Positions 1 through 7,058 of a stretch of DNA of 64,000 bases are shown piece after piece; the first letter of the stretch is position 1, and each line of letters starts with the position of its first letter. This DNA is from Granulicella paludicola (GTDB lineage Bacteria; Acidobacteriota; Terriglobia; Terriglobales; Acidobacteriaceae). The position numbers and the translations under genes are program-made. A model generated the notes under the pieces. That model did no database searches, was not told where the DNA came from, and worked only from the letters and a program-made list of their open reading frames with translations. The stretch covers positions 558,001-622,000 of the forward strand of contig NZ_JAGSYC010000026.1 in NCBI RefSeq assembly GCF_025685545.1, in the 5' to 3' direction.

Positions 1-378
1 TGGCTGCTTGATCAGGTCAGGATGGGGCAAAGGGGCATTGCTGCCGTTGCAGGCACGATTGACGTCGACTCTTTCGAGGAACATCAGCCACGGGTTCGCG
101 ACCTCTTCCGCACCACGTATCTTATCCACGCAGATGGCACACATCCTCACGTGCATGGAGCCAACCTCGGCATCCGAGCAGACGCTTACAAGGAGGCCGG
201 AGGGTGGGCACGCCTGCAGACAGCCGAAGATCACGATTTGTGGAGCCGTTTGGGCGTCAGTGGATGCAATCGTGTCTCGGACGCACGGCTCCGCGTTTTG
301 ACCAGCGGAAGGCGAGTTGGAAGAGCGCCTTTGGGGTTCGCAGGCGCCTTGGCGGCGCACAATGAGGTGACCGTTTGA
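1..378 (+). CDS. Glycosyltransferase family 2, C-terminal part (truncated by window edge)
   Basis: The open frame runs in from the left edge without a stop, so the start lies outside the window. The visible 125 residues include HVHGANLGIRADAYKEAGG and TAEDHDLWSRL. This matches the end of GT-A family 2 transferases, where an asparagine-rich 'GANLGIRR' segment and an ED(H/W)DLW acidic motif contribute to acceptor binding and catalysis. The enzyme would transfer a sugar from a nucleotide-sugar donor. Its stop overlaps the TTG start of the acyl-CoA-dehydrogenase-like gene by four bases, which implies one transcript and coupled translation. The family call is fairly secure; the substrate is unknown. 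Confidence 0.75.
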   Translation, partial: WLLDQVRMGQRGIAAVAGTIDVDSFEEHQPRVRDLFRTTYLIHADGTHPHVHGANLGIRADAYKEAGGWARLQTAEDHDLWSRLGVSGCNRVSDARLRVLTSGRRVGRAPLGFAGALAAHNEVTV

Positions 379-1319
379 CATCGAGCGAACTGAAAAGCCG
401 CCTCCGAGAGGTGGTCAAAGAGCGCCTTCCATCACTTGGCGGTGGGGAAACACCGAAGAGGCTGACACGCCTACTTGAGATAGGTGAAGAAGATCTTTCT
501 CTCGCTAAGCTTGCCGAAGCGCATTGGGACGCCGTGGCAATTCTTACAGAGTCTGGAATCGAGCCGAAGGCAGACGCAATTTATGGCGTTTGGGCCTCGG
601 AGATACCAGGACGGGCGCTTCGTCTGCGCCCGCACGGAGACGGTTTCCTCTTGACCGGGAGCAAGCCGTTTTGCAGCGGACTCGGAATCGTGGACCGAGC
701 ACTGGTAACAGTGAATGACCCCAAGAGCTTCCTCTTCGACATCGATCTGCACGATCAAACCGACCAACTGCGGGCGGACCTGAGTGCGTGGCAGACGGAT
801 GCGTTTCGAGACACCAATACAGGCACCATCACATTCGAGGCATTCAGAATCTCGCACCTTAGGAGAGTTGGCGGAGAGAACTTCTATCTAAACCGCCCGG
901 GGTTCTGGCAGGGTGCCTGCGGCCCGGCAGCGTGCTGGGTTGGTGGCGCGGCAGGGCTCGTCTCTTACGCCAAGAAGTCGAAGCGATCGGACCCTCACAC
1001 ATTGGCGCACCTCGGGGCCATGGATGCGGCTCTATGGATGATGAAATCAGCGCTCGCCTCTGCAGGTGCAGAGATCGATGCCCTTCCGGATGGGAACGCG
1101 ATGGTCCTTGCCCTGCGTCTGCGACACGTGGTCGAGCAAGCCTGCTCAGACATACTGCATCGCCTGCCTCGTGCCTATGGACCTCATCCGTTGGCGATGG
1201 ATGAACAGATCGCACGACGTTATCACGAACTAGACCTCTATCTACGTCAAGCTCACGGGGAGCGCGATCTCGAAGGTCTGGGAAGGACACTCGCAGGCAA
1301 GGAGGAGACGGCAATATGA
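375..1319 (+). CDS. Acyl-CoA dehydrogenase-like protein
   Basis: A 314-residue protein starting with TTG in a TTGA overlap with the preceding glycosyltransferase stop. Residues about 65-105 (ADAIYGVWASEIPGRALRL, LTGSKPFCSGLGIVDRALV) resemble the middle beta domain of acyl-CoA dehydrogenases, where a 'G.K.fcSGa' segment contacts flavin and substrate. The C-terminal part is helical, as in that fold. It is shorter than classical 380-residue dehydrogenases, and I cannot point to the catalytic glutamate. Its partner in the operon is a glycosyltransferase, so a role in modifying an acyl or sugar metabolite is more likely than fatty-acid oxidation. That role is inference. Confidence 0.7.
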   Translation: MTSSELKSRLREVVKERLPSLGGGETPKRLTRLLEIGEEDLSLAKLAEAHWDAVAILTESGIEPKADAIYGVWASEIPGRALRLRPHGDGFLLTGSKPFCSGLGIVDRALVTVNDPKSFLFDIDLHDQTDQLRADLSAWQTDAFRDTNTGTITFEAFRISHLRRVGGENFYLNRPGFWQGACGPAACWVGGAAGLVSYAKKSKRSDPHTLAHLGAMDAALWMMKSALASAGAEIDALPDGNAMVLALRLRHVVEQACSDILHRLPRAYGPHPLAMDEQIARRYHELDLYLRQAHGERDLEGLGRTLAGKEETAI

Positions 1320-1675
1320 CGTGTGAAGGAGTGCGGGCGTCATTTGCAATTGATAGCACTACGGCGTCTCGCATGACCGGGGTGGCGAGATGCGATCGAA
1401 TCTATTGGCTAACCACGCATCTTCACGAAGCGGCGGCTGCAGAAGTCACAGCGATAAGCGCGAGAAATCATCAAGAGGCGCTCCCACAAACGCCGCTGGG
1501 AGCGCCTGATTTCAGTCGACTTGCAATGCGGACAAGCGATAGAGAGCAGCACGTGAGACCTCCGATACATGCTCAGTATGCCCATCTGGCGGCGTTTCGA
1601 AAGCGGCTAATGGCGACGTTACGCGTCTTAGCCGCTACACGAGATCAGAGTGTGACACGGTCAGCGACTGGCTGA
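1316..1675 (+). other. Doubtful open frame after the acyl-CoA-dehydrogenase-like gene; possible truncated operon member
   Basis: An ATG at 1316 overlaps the previous stop (ATGA) and is preceded by a strong AAGGAGG ribosome-binding site, exactly what a third operon gene would have. The 119-residue translation has no recognisable domain, and an opposite-strand zinc-ribbon gene lies inside it at 1409-1552. The likeliest reading is that a real downstream gene once started here and was truncated by a rearrangement, leaving the start signals. It could also be a short genuine protein. I give it low weight. Confidence 0.25.
1409..1552 (-). CDS. Small zinc-ribbon protein, 47 aa
   Basis: Reading the minus strand from a GTG at 1552 gives MLLSIACPHCKSTEIRRSQ... 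and ends ...YRCDFCSRRFVKMRG. A CPHC pair (residues 7-10) and a CDFC pair (35-38) separated by about 25 residues form a classical rubredoxin-like zinc ribbon with a basic, helical middle (RRSQRRLWERLL). A GGAGG site sits six bases before the GTG. Similar tiny zinc ribbons are common in Acidobacteria and have no assigned function. The gene contains an 11-bp inverted repeat (arms 1476-1486 and 1497-1507) that could fold in the mRNA. It lies 143 bp downstream of the YdcZ-like gene on the same strand and may be its own unit. Confidence 0.65.
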   Translation of the reverse strand: MLLSIACPHCKSTEIRRSQRRLWERLLMISRAYRCDFCSRRFVKMRG

Positions 1676-1695
1676 GCGACATAGATTTCGATCCG

Positions 1696-2148
1696 TCACG
1701 ACCTGGCTACGAGTCCTATGCCGACAATCAGCAACAAGCCCCCGATGATGCGGCTAGCGTTCAACGGGTGCGGCTGCATCCTGAACCAGCCGAAGTGGTC
1801 GATGAGAAGAGACGTGATGAGAGCGGCCGTTACAGTGAAGCCGACAAACGGCCCGGCACCCACCTTATTCACCAGCGTGAGCCCGGCATATACCTGCACG
1901 GCACCTACCAAGCCGCCGACAACGGCCCACCAAGGCAGCTCCGCCAGGTCCTTCTGCGTTGGCAGTGGATGCGGGTGGATCAGCGTAGCCCCGGCGAAAA
2001 AGAATGTGATCAGAGTGAAAGAGATCGCGGAAGCAAGCCATGGGTTCACAACATGCTTATTTAGCTGCCCGTTCATGGCTGCACCGCAACTTTGCAGTGC
2101 ACCTCCAATGATGATGAAGGGGATGATCCAGCCGGCGTTCGCGTTCAT
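1696..2148 (-). CDS. DMT-superfamily transporter, YdcZ/DUF606 type
   Basis: A 150-residue, very hydrophobic protein with about five membrane segments. The GALQSCGAAMNGQL motif near residue 17 and the conserved VVGGLVGAVQVY / VNKVGAGPFVGFTVTAALITSLLIDHFG blocks are typical of the short YdcZ (DUF606) branch of the drug/metabolite transporter superfamily. The last block is the signature 'G...f.q...Sl.iD..G'. The start is an ATG with AAGGAG at good spacing. It is the last gene of a four-gene leftward operon, 14 bp after the ArsB-like permease. Short family members usually work as homo- or heterodimers. The substrate is unknown. Confidence 0.85.
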   Translation of the reverse strand: MNANAGWIIPFIIIGGALQSCGAAMNGQLNKHVVNPWLASAISFTLITFFFAGATLIHPHPLPTQKDLAELPWWAVVGGLVGAVQVYAGLTLVNKVGAGPFVGFTVTAALITSLLIDHFGWFRMQPHPLNASRIIGGLLLIVGIGLVARS

Positions 2149-2162
2149 GAGTGTCTCCTTGT

Positions 2163-3467
2163 TTAGTGTTTTCCAACCAGCATGTTCATCAGAATGGCTC
2201 CGCCCAGCGCTGCGAAGAGCGCCACCGGCATTGCGACGGCGCCCACTTTCAAGAACTTCCAGAAGCTCACATCGAGCTTCTCTCCGCCTGCGCCTTCAGC
2301 CGAGTCTTTGCGAAGGGCGAGCAGCCACAGGATGGTAGCCAGCGAGCCGGTGACTGAGAGATTCGGTCCGAGATCGACACCGATGAGAACGGCATTCGCC
2401 ATGAGTCCTTTTGTGTGGGCAGCCTGAATCGTTCCGCCCGCGATCAGTCCCAGCGGCAGGTTGTTCACGATGTTGTTTGCGATACCGACTACGAAGCCAA
2501 CAACAAGCGCGCCAACGTTCTGGCCGAGATGCGATGCCCAGGCGAGCCACTGTTGCGTCAGGTTCAACGCTCCCTGACTCTCCACTGCATCCACCATGAC
2601 AAAGAGCCCCGCAACAAGGATCAAGGTCGCCCAGCTAATCTCTTTTGCGAGATGAAATGGATTGCTTCTCGCCTTGATGGAAACGACTGCGGTAATCACC
2701 AGGGCCGCAAGGCACGTAGGCAGTCCCAGGTCCTTCCTGAACGCGGACGCCGTCAACAGCACCGCAATCATCAGGGCGAGACCAGCAAGAACAAGCCTGC
2801 CATTGCTGCTCAGCTTTGCATCCTCAACCTCGCAGTCGATGCTCTTGCATAGGTCCTCGCGGAACATAAAGCGCATTACGAAGTAGGTCACGAGGATGGA
2901 GAAGACGGACGGAACACCGAAGTCTGCGAGCCACGTTCCCAGGGGTGGCATGCCGGTGTGGAAGACGACGAGGTTTGCGGGATTCGAGATGGGCAGCACA
3001 AAGCTTGCCGCGTTCGCGATCAACGCGCATACGAACAGGTAGGGCAGTGGCGAAACCTTAGCCTTGCGCACCGCCGTCAGAATAGCGGGCGTCAGAACGA
3101 CGGCCGTGGCGTCGTTCGACATGAAGATGGTGACCAGTGTTCCCACGCCATAAACAAGCAGGAAGAGACGCGAGCAACTGCCGTTGGCGCCGCGCACTGC
3201 GACAGAGGCGACCCAGTCGAAGACACCCTGCTCTCGCGCAAGTTCGCTGAGCAGCATCATGCCGATGAGGAACAGGTAAACGTCGCTGCCCTTGGCTACC
3301 GCCTGCCCTGCCAACTTCAAAGGCACGAGACGAAGAACGATAAGGAGCAACGCTCCGCCGGAGATCCACCAGACTTCGGGGATGCCACGCGGGCGCGTCA
3401 GCATCAGAGCGATGCTGATGGCCACGATCAGCGGCAGAACAATACGTGCAATGTCTATCGGAATCAT
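2163..3467 (-). CDS. ArsB/NhaD-type ion permease
   Basis: A 434-residue integral membrane protein with about 10-12 hydrophobic segments. The motifs MSNDATAVVLTPAIL (about residue 118) and ISNPANLVVF (about 159), and the second-half IANNIVNNLPLGL and GVDLGPNLSVTGSLATILW, are the paired re-entrant signatures of the ArsB/ion-transporter superfamily. Members export arsenite or exchange ions across the inner membrane. The ATG at 3467 overlaps the stop of the upstream phosphoesterase (TGATG), so I prefer it to GTG codons a few bases earlier. No ArsR or ArsC gene is adjacent, so arsenite as substrate is only a possibility. Confidence 0.85.
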   Translation of the reverse strand: MIPIDIARIVLPLIVAISIALMLTRPRGIPEVWWISGGALLLIVLRLVPLKLAGQAVAKGSDVYLFLIGMMLLSELAREQGVFDWVASVAVRGANGSCSRLFLLVYGVGTLVTIFMSNDATAVVLTPAILTAVRKAKVSPLPYLFVCALIANAASFVLPISNPANLVVFHTGMPPLGTWLADFGVPSVFSILVTYFVMRFMFREDLCKSIDCEVEDAKLSSNGRLVLAGLALMIAVLLTASAFRKDLGLPTCLAALVITAVVSIKARSNPFHLAKEISWATLILVAGLFVMVDAVESQGALNLTQQWLAWASHLGQNVGALVVGFVVGIANNIVNNLPLGLIAGGTIQAAHTKGLMANAVLIGVDLGPNLSVTGSLATILWLLALRKDSAEGAGGEKLDVSFWKFLKVGAVAMPVALFAALGGAILMNMLVGKH

Positions 3468-4609
3468 CACCACTTCTTTCCGTTCTTATTGGGGCCTAGC
3501 TGAGTTCCGAGAAGTCCATGTTCCGGCCACGCTTCGAGTGCATTGTCCTGATCGCGCTCCTCGGACTTCCGCTCTGTACGCTGTCCAACCGCGAGACGCA
3601 TCTCATCGTTCGCGCTCGCGCCATCCGCATCTTTGAAGGACACCCTCAAAGTATGGACACCTTCGCCCACCTTGGGGATTTCAGCCTGCCAGACGCGACT
3701 GTTCTGGATGCGCTTCATAGGCAGTGTCTGACCGTCTATATGTGCTGTCGCTTCGACGGCCTCCGCTTCACTCCAAAACTTTGCACGCACTTTGATACTC
3801 TCTTGCAGAACTTCACTTGATCTGGTCAGAAGCCGCTCATCGCTTGGCGAGGTGATCACGACAGTGGGCAGCTTACCCAGCTCGATAAAGCGCCAGCTCA
3901 CAACATCACCATCGAGGCTGGTGACAGAATAGCCAACCGGCCCTTCTTCAATCTGTCCGGTAGAACGAGTGGCAGAGTAGAGCGTGCGGCCATCGTTGGC
4001 GAGTTCGTTGTAGTGCGTGTGACCCATATCGATCAGTCGAACATCGTAGTCACGAACGAGACGACTCACCTCCTCTCCGCCAGCCTTCAGGTCGCTCGGG
4101 TAGCAGTGCAATAAGAGAACTTTTTTCTGACCTCTATGAGTTGCTCCTTGCAGCTCGTCTTCAACCCAACGCAGCTGCTCCTCGTTCACAGTGAAGGAGG
4201 GTGGCTCGGGAACATCGAAGGCGTTCATGGCGACGAAGCGCGTATCTCCTACAGTGAAGGCATAGTGAGTCTGTTCCGACATCGCCTCTTTAAAGTTTGC
4301 GAAGCTCTTCTCATGCACGTCGTGATCGCCGAGGATGGCACACCACGGAACCTCCAGGCGATCGAGCTCGCCTCGCACGACTGCGTAGGCGGCGCGGCTG
4401 CCATCGTCAGCCACGTCTCCCGGCAGGAAGACAAAGCTTACTGAATCAGCAAAGGCTCGATTGACCTCATTCACAATCGCTGCAAGATCGAGATGGTTCT
4501 GCTCACCGGCCCTGGTCATATGGAGGTCGCCAAAATGAACCCAGCTGATCACGCCTGCAGCGTCGGGCGGTTGCGGTTGAAAGGTACGTTTCGGTGCGAG
4601 GTGATTCAT
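3467..4609 (-). CDS. Calcineurin-like metallophosphoesterase
   Basis: A 380-residue protein with the full metal-binding set of calcineurin-like phosphoesterases: GDLHM (residue about 27), GDVADDG (64), GDHDVH (about 95, with D in place of the usual N of GNHD), LLHCYP (about 168) and GHTHYN (about 197). The family hydrolyses phosphomonoesters or phosphodiesters, including cyclic nucleotides, with two metal ions. After the catalytic domain there is a beta-rich tail (residues 250-345) resembling an Ig-like domain, then a charged end. No signal peptide is seen. It overlaps the MFS gene start by four bases and the permease start by one, so the three are translationally coupled. The substrate is unknown. 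Confidence 0.85.
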   Translation of the reverse strand: MNHLAPKRTFQPQPPDAAGVISWVHFGDLHMTRAGEQNHLDLAAIVNEVNRAFADSVSFVFLPGDVADDGSRAAYAVVRGELDRLEVPWCAILGDHDVHEKSFANFKEAMSEQTHYAFTVGDTRFVAMNAFDVPEPPSFTVNEEQLRWVEDELQGATHRGQKKVLLLHCYPSDLKAGGEEVSRLVRDYDVRLIDMGHTHYNELANDGRTLYSATRSTGQIEEGPVGYSVTSLDGDVVSWRFIELGKLPTVVITSPSDERLLTRSSEVLQESIKVRAKFWSEAEAVEATAHIDGQTLPMKRIQNSRVWQAEIPKVGEGVHTLRVSFKDADGASANDEMRLAVGQRTERKSEERDQDNALEAWPEHGLLGTQLGPNKNGKKW

Positions 4610-5886
4610 GCTGAAAGCTCCTGGGCAGTATGTGTTGACGATGTGTGTTCTGATATATCCGGGTTTGTGAGCGTCTCAGGAATTGCAGCCCACAGAACCG
4701 CGAATGCGAGTGCAGCGATCGCACCTAGCGACAGGAAAGAGATGCGGTAGCTGAAGTGCTGAATCAGCTTTCCGCCGAACGTCGTACTGAGAGCCGCACC
4801 GAGCCCGACCGCTGTTGCAAGACTGCCCTGAACGAGATTGAAGCGTCCCGTGGCGCGGGTCCTGTCTGCTATGACGAGGATCGAGACCACACCAAAGATC
4901 GCATTCGCGATGCCATCCAGTAGCTGGATCGCGATGAGGCTCTCCGTGTTGTGGGTCAAGGTATAAAGAAGTGCGCGGACGGGAAGCACTCCGAAGCCAA
5001 CCAGCAGTAGAGGCTTTCGTCCATGCAGATTGGCGAAGCGTCCTATCGCTGGAGCGAAGCACATGATGACGACCTGCGTCACGATGATGCAGGCCGACAT
5101 GAACGGAGCTGCCGAGGCCCGCGAGCCATGCGAAAGCATCTCGCCGAGCTGCGGCAGCATGGCAGCGTTTGCGAAGTGAAAGAGAAAAGCACACGCAAGA
5201 AAGATCAGAAGAGTGCGGTCCCCGAGCAGCGTCTTCATCACAGAAGCTCTCGCAGCGACCTCCTTACCCTCCACCTCGATCGCTCCGCCACGAGCAAGGT
5301 CGTAATCAATGTCCTTGCTCTTGATCGCGCGGATCGCAAGCACCGTGGGGATGGTGAGCACGGCAGCGGTGATGAAGATCGCACGGTTCCCGAAGAAATG
5401 ACTCATACCGGCAATTAACAAAGCGCACGCCACATTGCCGGCTGAATTGAAGGATTGATTTTTTCCGAACTGACGATCGAAGAACGTGACGCCGACCATT
5501 CCCATCGTGACCGCAGCAAGTGTTGGCCCGAGGAATGGCCCGGCTCCTCCGATAAGGACCTGCGATGTATACACAGCCCACGGTGCAGCCGTGATGCTGA
5601 GTAGCACCGCCCCCACCGCGAGTACCGCGGAGGCGGCAACAAGGATGAGTCTCTTCGACCTGACCTGATCGACAATCGCGCCAGCCGGAGTCTGCAGAAT
5701 TACTGTAATGATGCCACCGAGGGTCAACGCCACCCCGACGCGTCCCGGCTCCCAGCCGGCTCCCGCCAGATACGCCGCGAGAAACGGTCCTAGGCCGGTT
5801 TGCACATCGGCGAGAAAGAAGTTCGTCGCCTCGAGAGCGTGGATACTTTCTTGCTTGCCAGGATCGATTTCAGCAGCGTTAGACAT
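4606..5886 (-). CDS. Major facilitator superfamily transporter
   Basis: A 426-residue protein with twelve predicted membrane segments and the MFS loop 2-3 signature, here TPAGAIVDQVRSKR (about residue 68), plus a second-half counterpart IGRFANLHGRKPLL (about 271). The N-terminus ANFFLADVQTGLGPFLAAYL resembles a branch of MFS often linked to arsenic or phosphonate-related operons, but I cannot fix the substrate. It is the first gene of a leftward operon (MFS, phosphoesterase, ArsB-like permease, YdcZ-like). No good ribosome-binding site is seen before the ATG, so the start is probable rather than certain. Confidence 0.88.
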   Translation of the reverse strand: MSNAAEIDPGKQESIHALEATNFFLADVQTGLGPFLAAYLAGAGWEPGRVGVALTLGGIITVILQTPAGAIVDQVRSKRLILVAASAVLAVGAVLLSITAAPWAVYTSQVLIGGAGPFLGPTLAAVTMGMVGVTFFDRQFGKNQSFNSAGNVACALLIAGMSHFFGNRAIFITAAVLTIPTVLAIRAIKSKDIDYDLARGGAIEVEGKEVAARASVMKTLLGDRTLLIFLACAFLFHFANAAMLPQLGEMLSHGSRASAAPFMSACIIVTQVVIMCFAPAIGRFANLHGRKPLLLVGFGVLPVRALLYTLTHNTESLIAIQLLDGIANAIFGVVSILVIADRTRATGRFNLVQGSLATAVGLGAALSTTFGGKLIQHFSYRISFLSLGAIAALAFAVLWAAIPETLTNPDISEHTSSTHTAQELSA

Positions 5887-6044
5887 ACAGAATGACTTTC
5901 GGGATAACCAGACACTTTTGCGTTGCGAGCTTAGCGGCCGCTCTCCAGCTTGAGAGGACCATTGCGTTCGATGCAGTCGAAGTCCAGCCCCATCAAGCAG
6001 GTAGATTTAATTTTTTGAGGCCAGGTTGTTCTGGATGTCCTAAT

Positions 6045-6077
6045 CGGGTGCGCGAGCCTTGAAGGCCCGTGCATCCG
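6045..6077 (-). terminator. Strong hairpin downstream of the proline-rich protein gene
   Basis: Arms 6045-6058 and 6064-6077 pair over 14 positions with one A/C mismatch and two G.U pairs around a five-base loop. It follows the stop of the leftward gene ending at 6114, so a terminator is likely. There is no T-run, so termination would be atypical or protein-assisted. Confidence 0.45.
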
Positions 6078-6113
6078 GTTAGTGACAGCGAGGAGTTCAC
6101 TCGTCAAGCGATC

Positions 6114-6761
6114 TTAATCTTGAGGAGGCGGATCCATTCCGTCCGGTGGTGGCGGTGGTGCTCCGTTCGGAGGGGTAGGCGGAGGCCCAACCTCGAGTCC
6201 CGGTGGAGGCGGAGGTGGAACTACATCAGGACTCGCCGCTGACAGCGGGGCATCAGGAGTCGCACCACAAGGAGGGGGAGCCACGCCCCTGCTTCTGCGT
6301 CGCGGCGCTGGCTGCGGGGATCCCGGGGGCGGCGGTGCTGCACCTTCGGCCAGTGGCCCGGGAGCCGACGCATTTGCAGAGAATGTCTGATCCTTCAGCC
6401 GGACGCTCGCCGCTTCGACTTGTAACTGTCCGTTGATCTCTGACTTCATGCCAGTCACGGTTATCTTTTCGCCCTTGTGAAGTGCGGGGCCCAGCTGACC
6501 ACCGAGCTCGGGTGAAAGATCAACCACGCTGCCATTTTGGAGATACAGGCTGCGTACCTCTCCCCCCGGGCCTGCATTGAAAGCCAGGACGCGAGAAGAC
6601 TGGGTGACTACCGAGAGTTGTGCCTCCGGCGAAGGAGCGGGAGCGGTATTCGGGATACCCGCGGGAGGTGCTGGTGGTGTGGGAGTCGGACTCTGTGCAA
6701 ACGCCACAGAGCTAAGAGCGAATCCGAGAGCTGTGATTTTTAGAGAAGTTGAAATGTACAT
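6114..6761 (-). CDS. Secreted proline-rich protein with a small beta-barrel-like domain
   Basis: The start is ATG 6761, not the longer upstream frame. It is preceded by AGAGG and by a -24/-12 promoter at 6787-6802, while the longer frame would run through the kinase gene. The 215-residue product has a signal peptide (MYISTSLKITALGFALSSVAFA), a short Pro/Thr linker, a domain of about 75 residues (AQLSVVTQSSRVLAFNAGPGGEV ... MKSEINGQLQVEAASVRL) resembling DUF5666-like or OB-fold domains, and a C-terminal tail of about 70 residues dominated by poly-proline. The periplasmic part of the divergent kinase is also proline-rich. I infer this is the regulated output, or an accessory sensor, of that two-component system. 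Confidence 0.7.
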   Translation of the reverse strand: MYISTSLKITALGFALSSVAFAQSPTPTPPAPPAGIPNTAPAPSPEAQLSVVTQSSRVLAFNAGPGGEVRSLYLQNGSVVDLSPELGGQLGPALHKGEKITVTGMKSEINGQLQVEAASVRLKDQTFSANASAPGPLAEGAAPPPPGSPQPAPRRRSRGVAPPPCGATPDAPLSAASPDVVPPPPPPGLEVGPPPTPPNGAPPPPPDGMDPPPQD

Positions 6762-6786
6762 CGGCAATACCTCTAACCGGTAGTAG

Positions 6787-6802
6787 GGCAAGCCGCGTGC
6801 CA
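6787..6802 (-). promoter_or_regulatory. Sigma-54 (-24/-12) promoter for the secreted proline-rich protein
   Basis: The minus strand reads TGGCACGCGGCTTGCC, a full TGGCACG-N4-TTGC match to the RpoN consensus. The GG and GC pairs are separated by exactly ten bases. Transcription would start near 6776, giving a 5' leader of about 15 bases that holds the AGAGG ribosome-binding site before ATG 6761. The adjacent regulator carries the GAFTGA loop needed to activate sigma-54 polymerase. Confidence 0.75.
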
Positions 6803-6825
6803 TTCCTTGAAATCGTCGATGTGCT

Positions 6826-6908
6826 GCAATCGCGGCATTTCCGGGGGTCGAGGACTTCAGGAGTCTCTTTGCCTGACCGCAATCTGCCCACCCGCTGTGC
6901 TGATTGCG
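6826..6908. promoter_or_regulatory. Candidate upstream activating sequence between divergent sigma-54 promoters
   Basis: An inverted repeat CGCAATC (6878-6884) / GATTGCG (6902-6908) is separated by 17 bases. A third half-site GCAATC is at 6826-6831. The centre of the dyad (about 6893) is about 92 bases from the -24 element on either side, a typical position for NtrC-family binding. That the neighbouring regulator binds here is inference. Confidence 0.45.
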
Positions 6909-6985
6909 TACGCATGGTTTGCGATGGCTGAGGTTCTTCGCATCTGAATCTCCATAAAGCCGCCAACACCCGGGAGAAGTCCCGA

Positions 6986-7002
6986 TGGCAGCCAGGTTGC
7001 AT
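6986..7002 (+). promoter_or_regulatory. Sigma-54 (-24/-12) promoter for the histidine kinase / regulator operon
   Basis: The plus strand reads TGGCAGCCAGGTTGCAT. It matches TGGCAC-N5-TTGCA with one change, and the GG and GC pairs are ten bases apart. A start near 7012 would give a leader of about 47 bases before the kinase ATG. Together with the leftward promoter this implies autoregulation of the operon by its own regulator. Confidence 0.65.
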
Positions 7003-7058
7003 ACGAATACAACAGATGCTCGATAGAAGTTCAAAAAGCATGACGAGAGAGGAGCCGA

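Noticed and set aside
1476-1507. 11-bp perfect inverted repeat as a rho-independent terminator
   Set aside because: There is no T-run on either strand, and it lies inside the zinc-ribbon coding sequence.
5931-5993. 20-codon minus-strand frame before the MFS gene as a leader peptide
   Set aside because: No ribosome-binding site and no paired attenuator hairpins.
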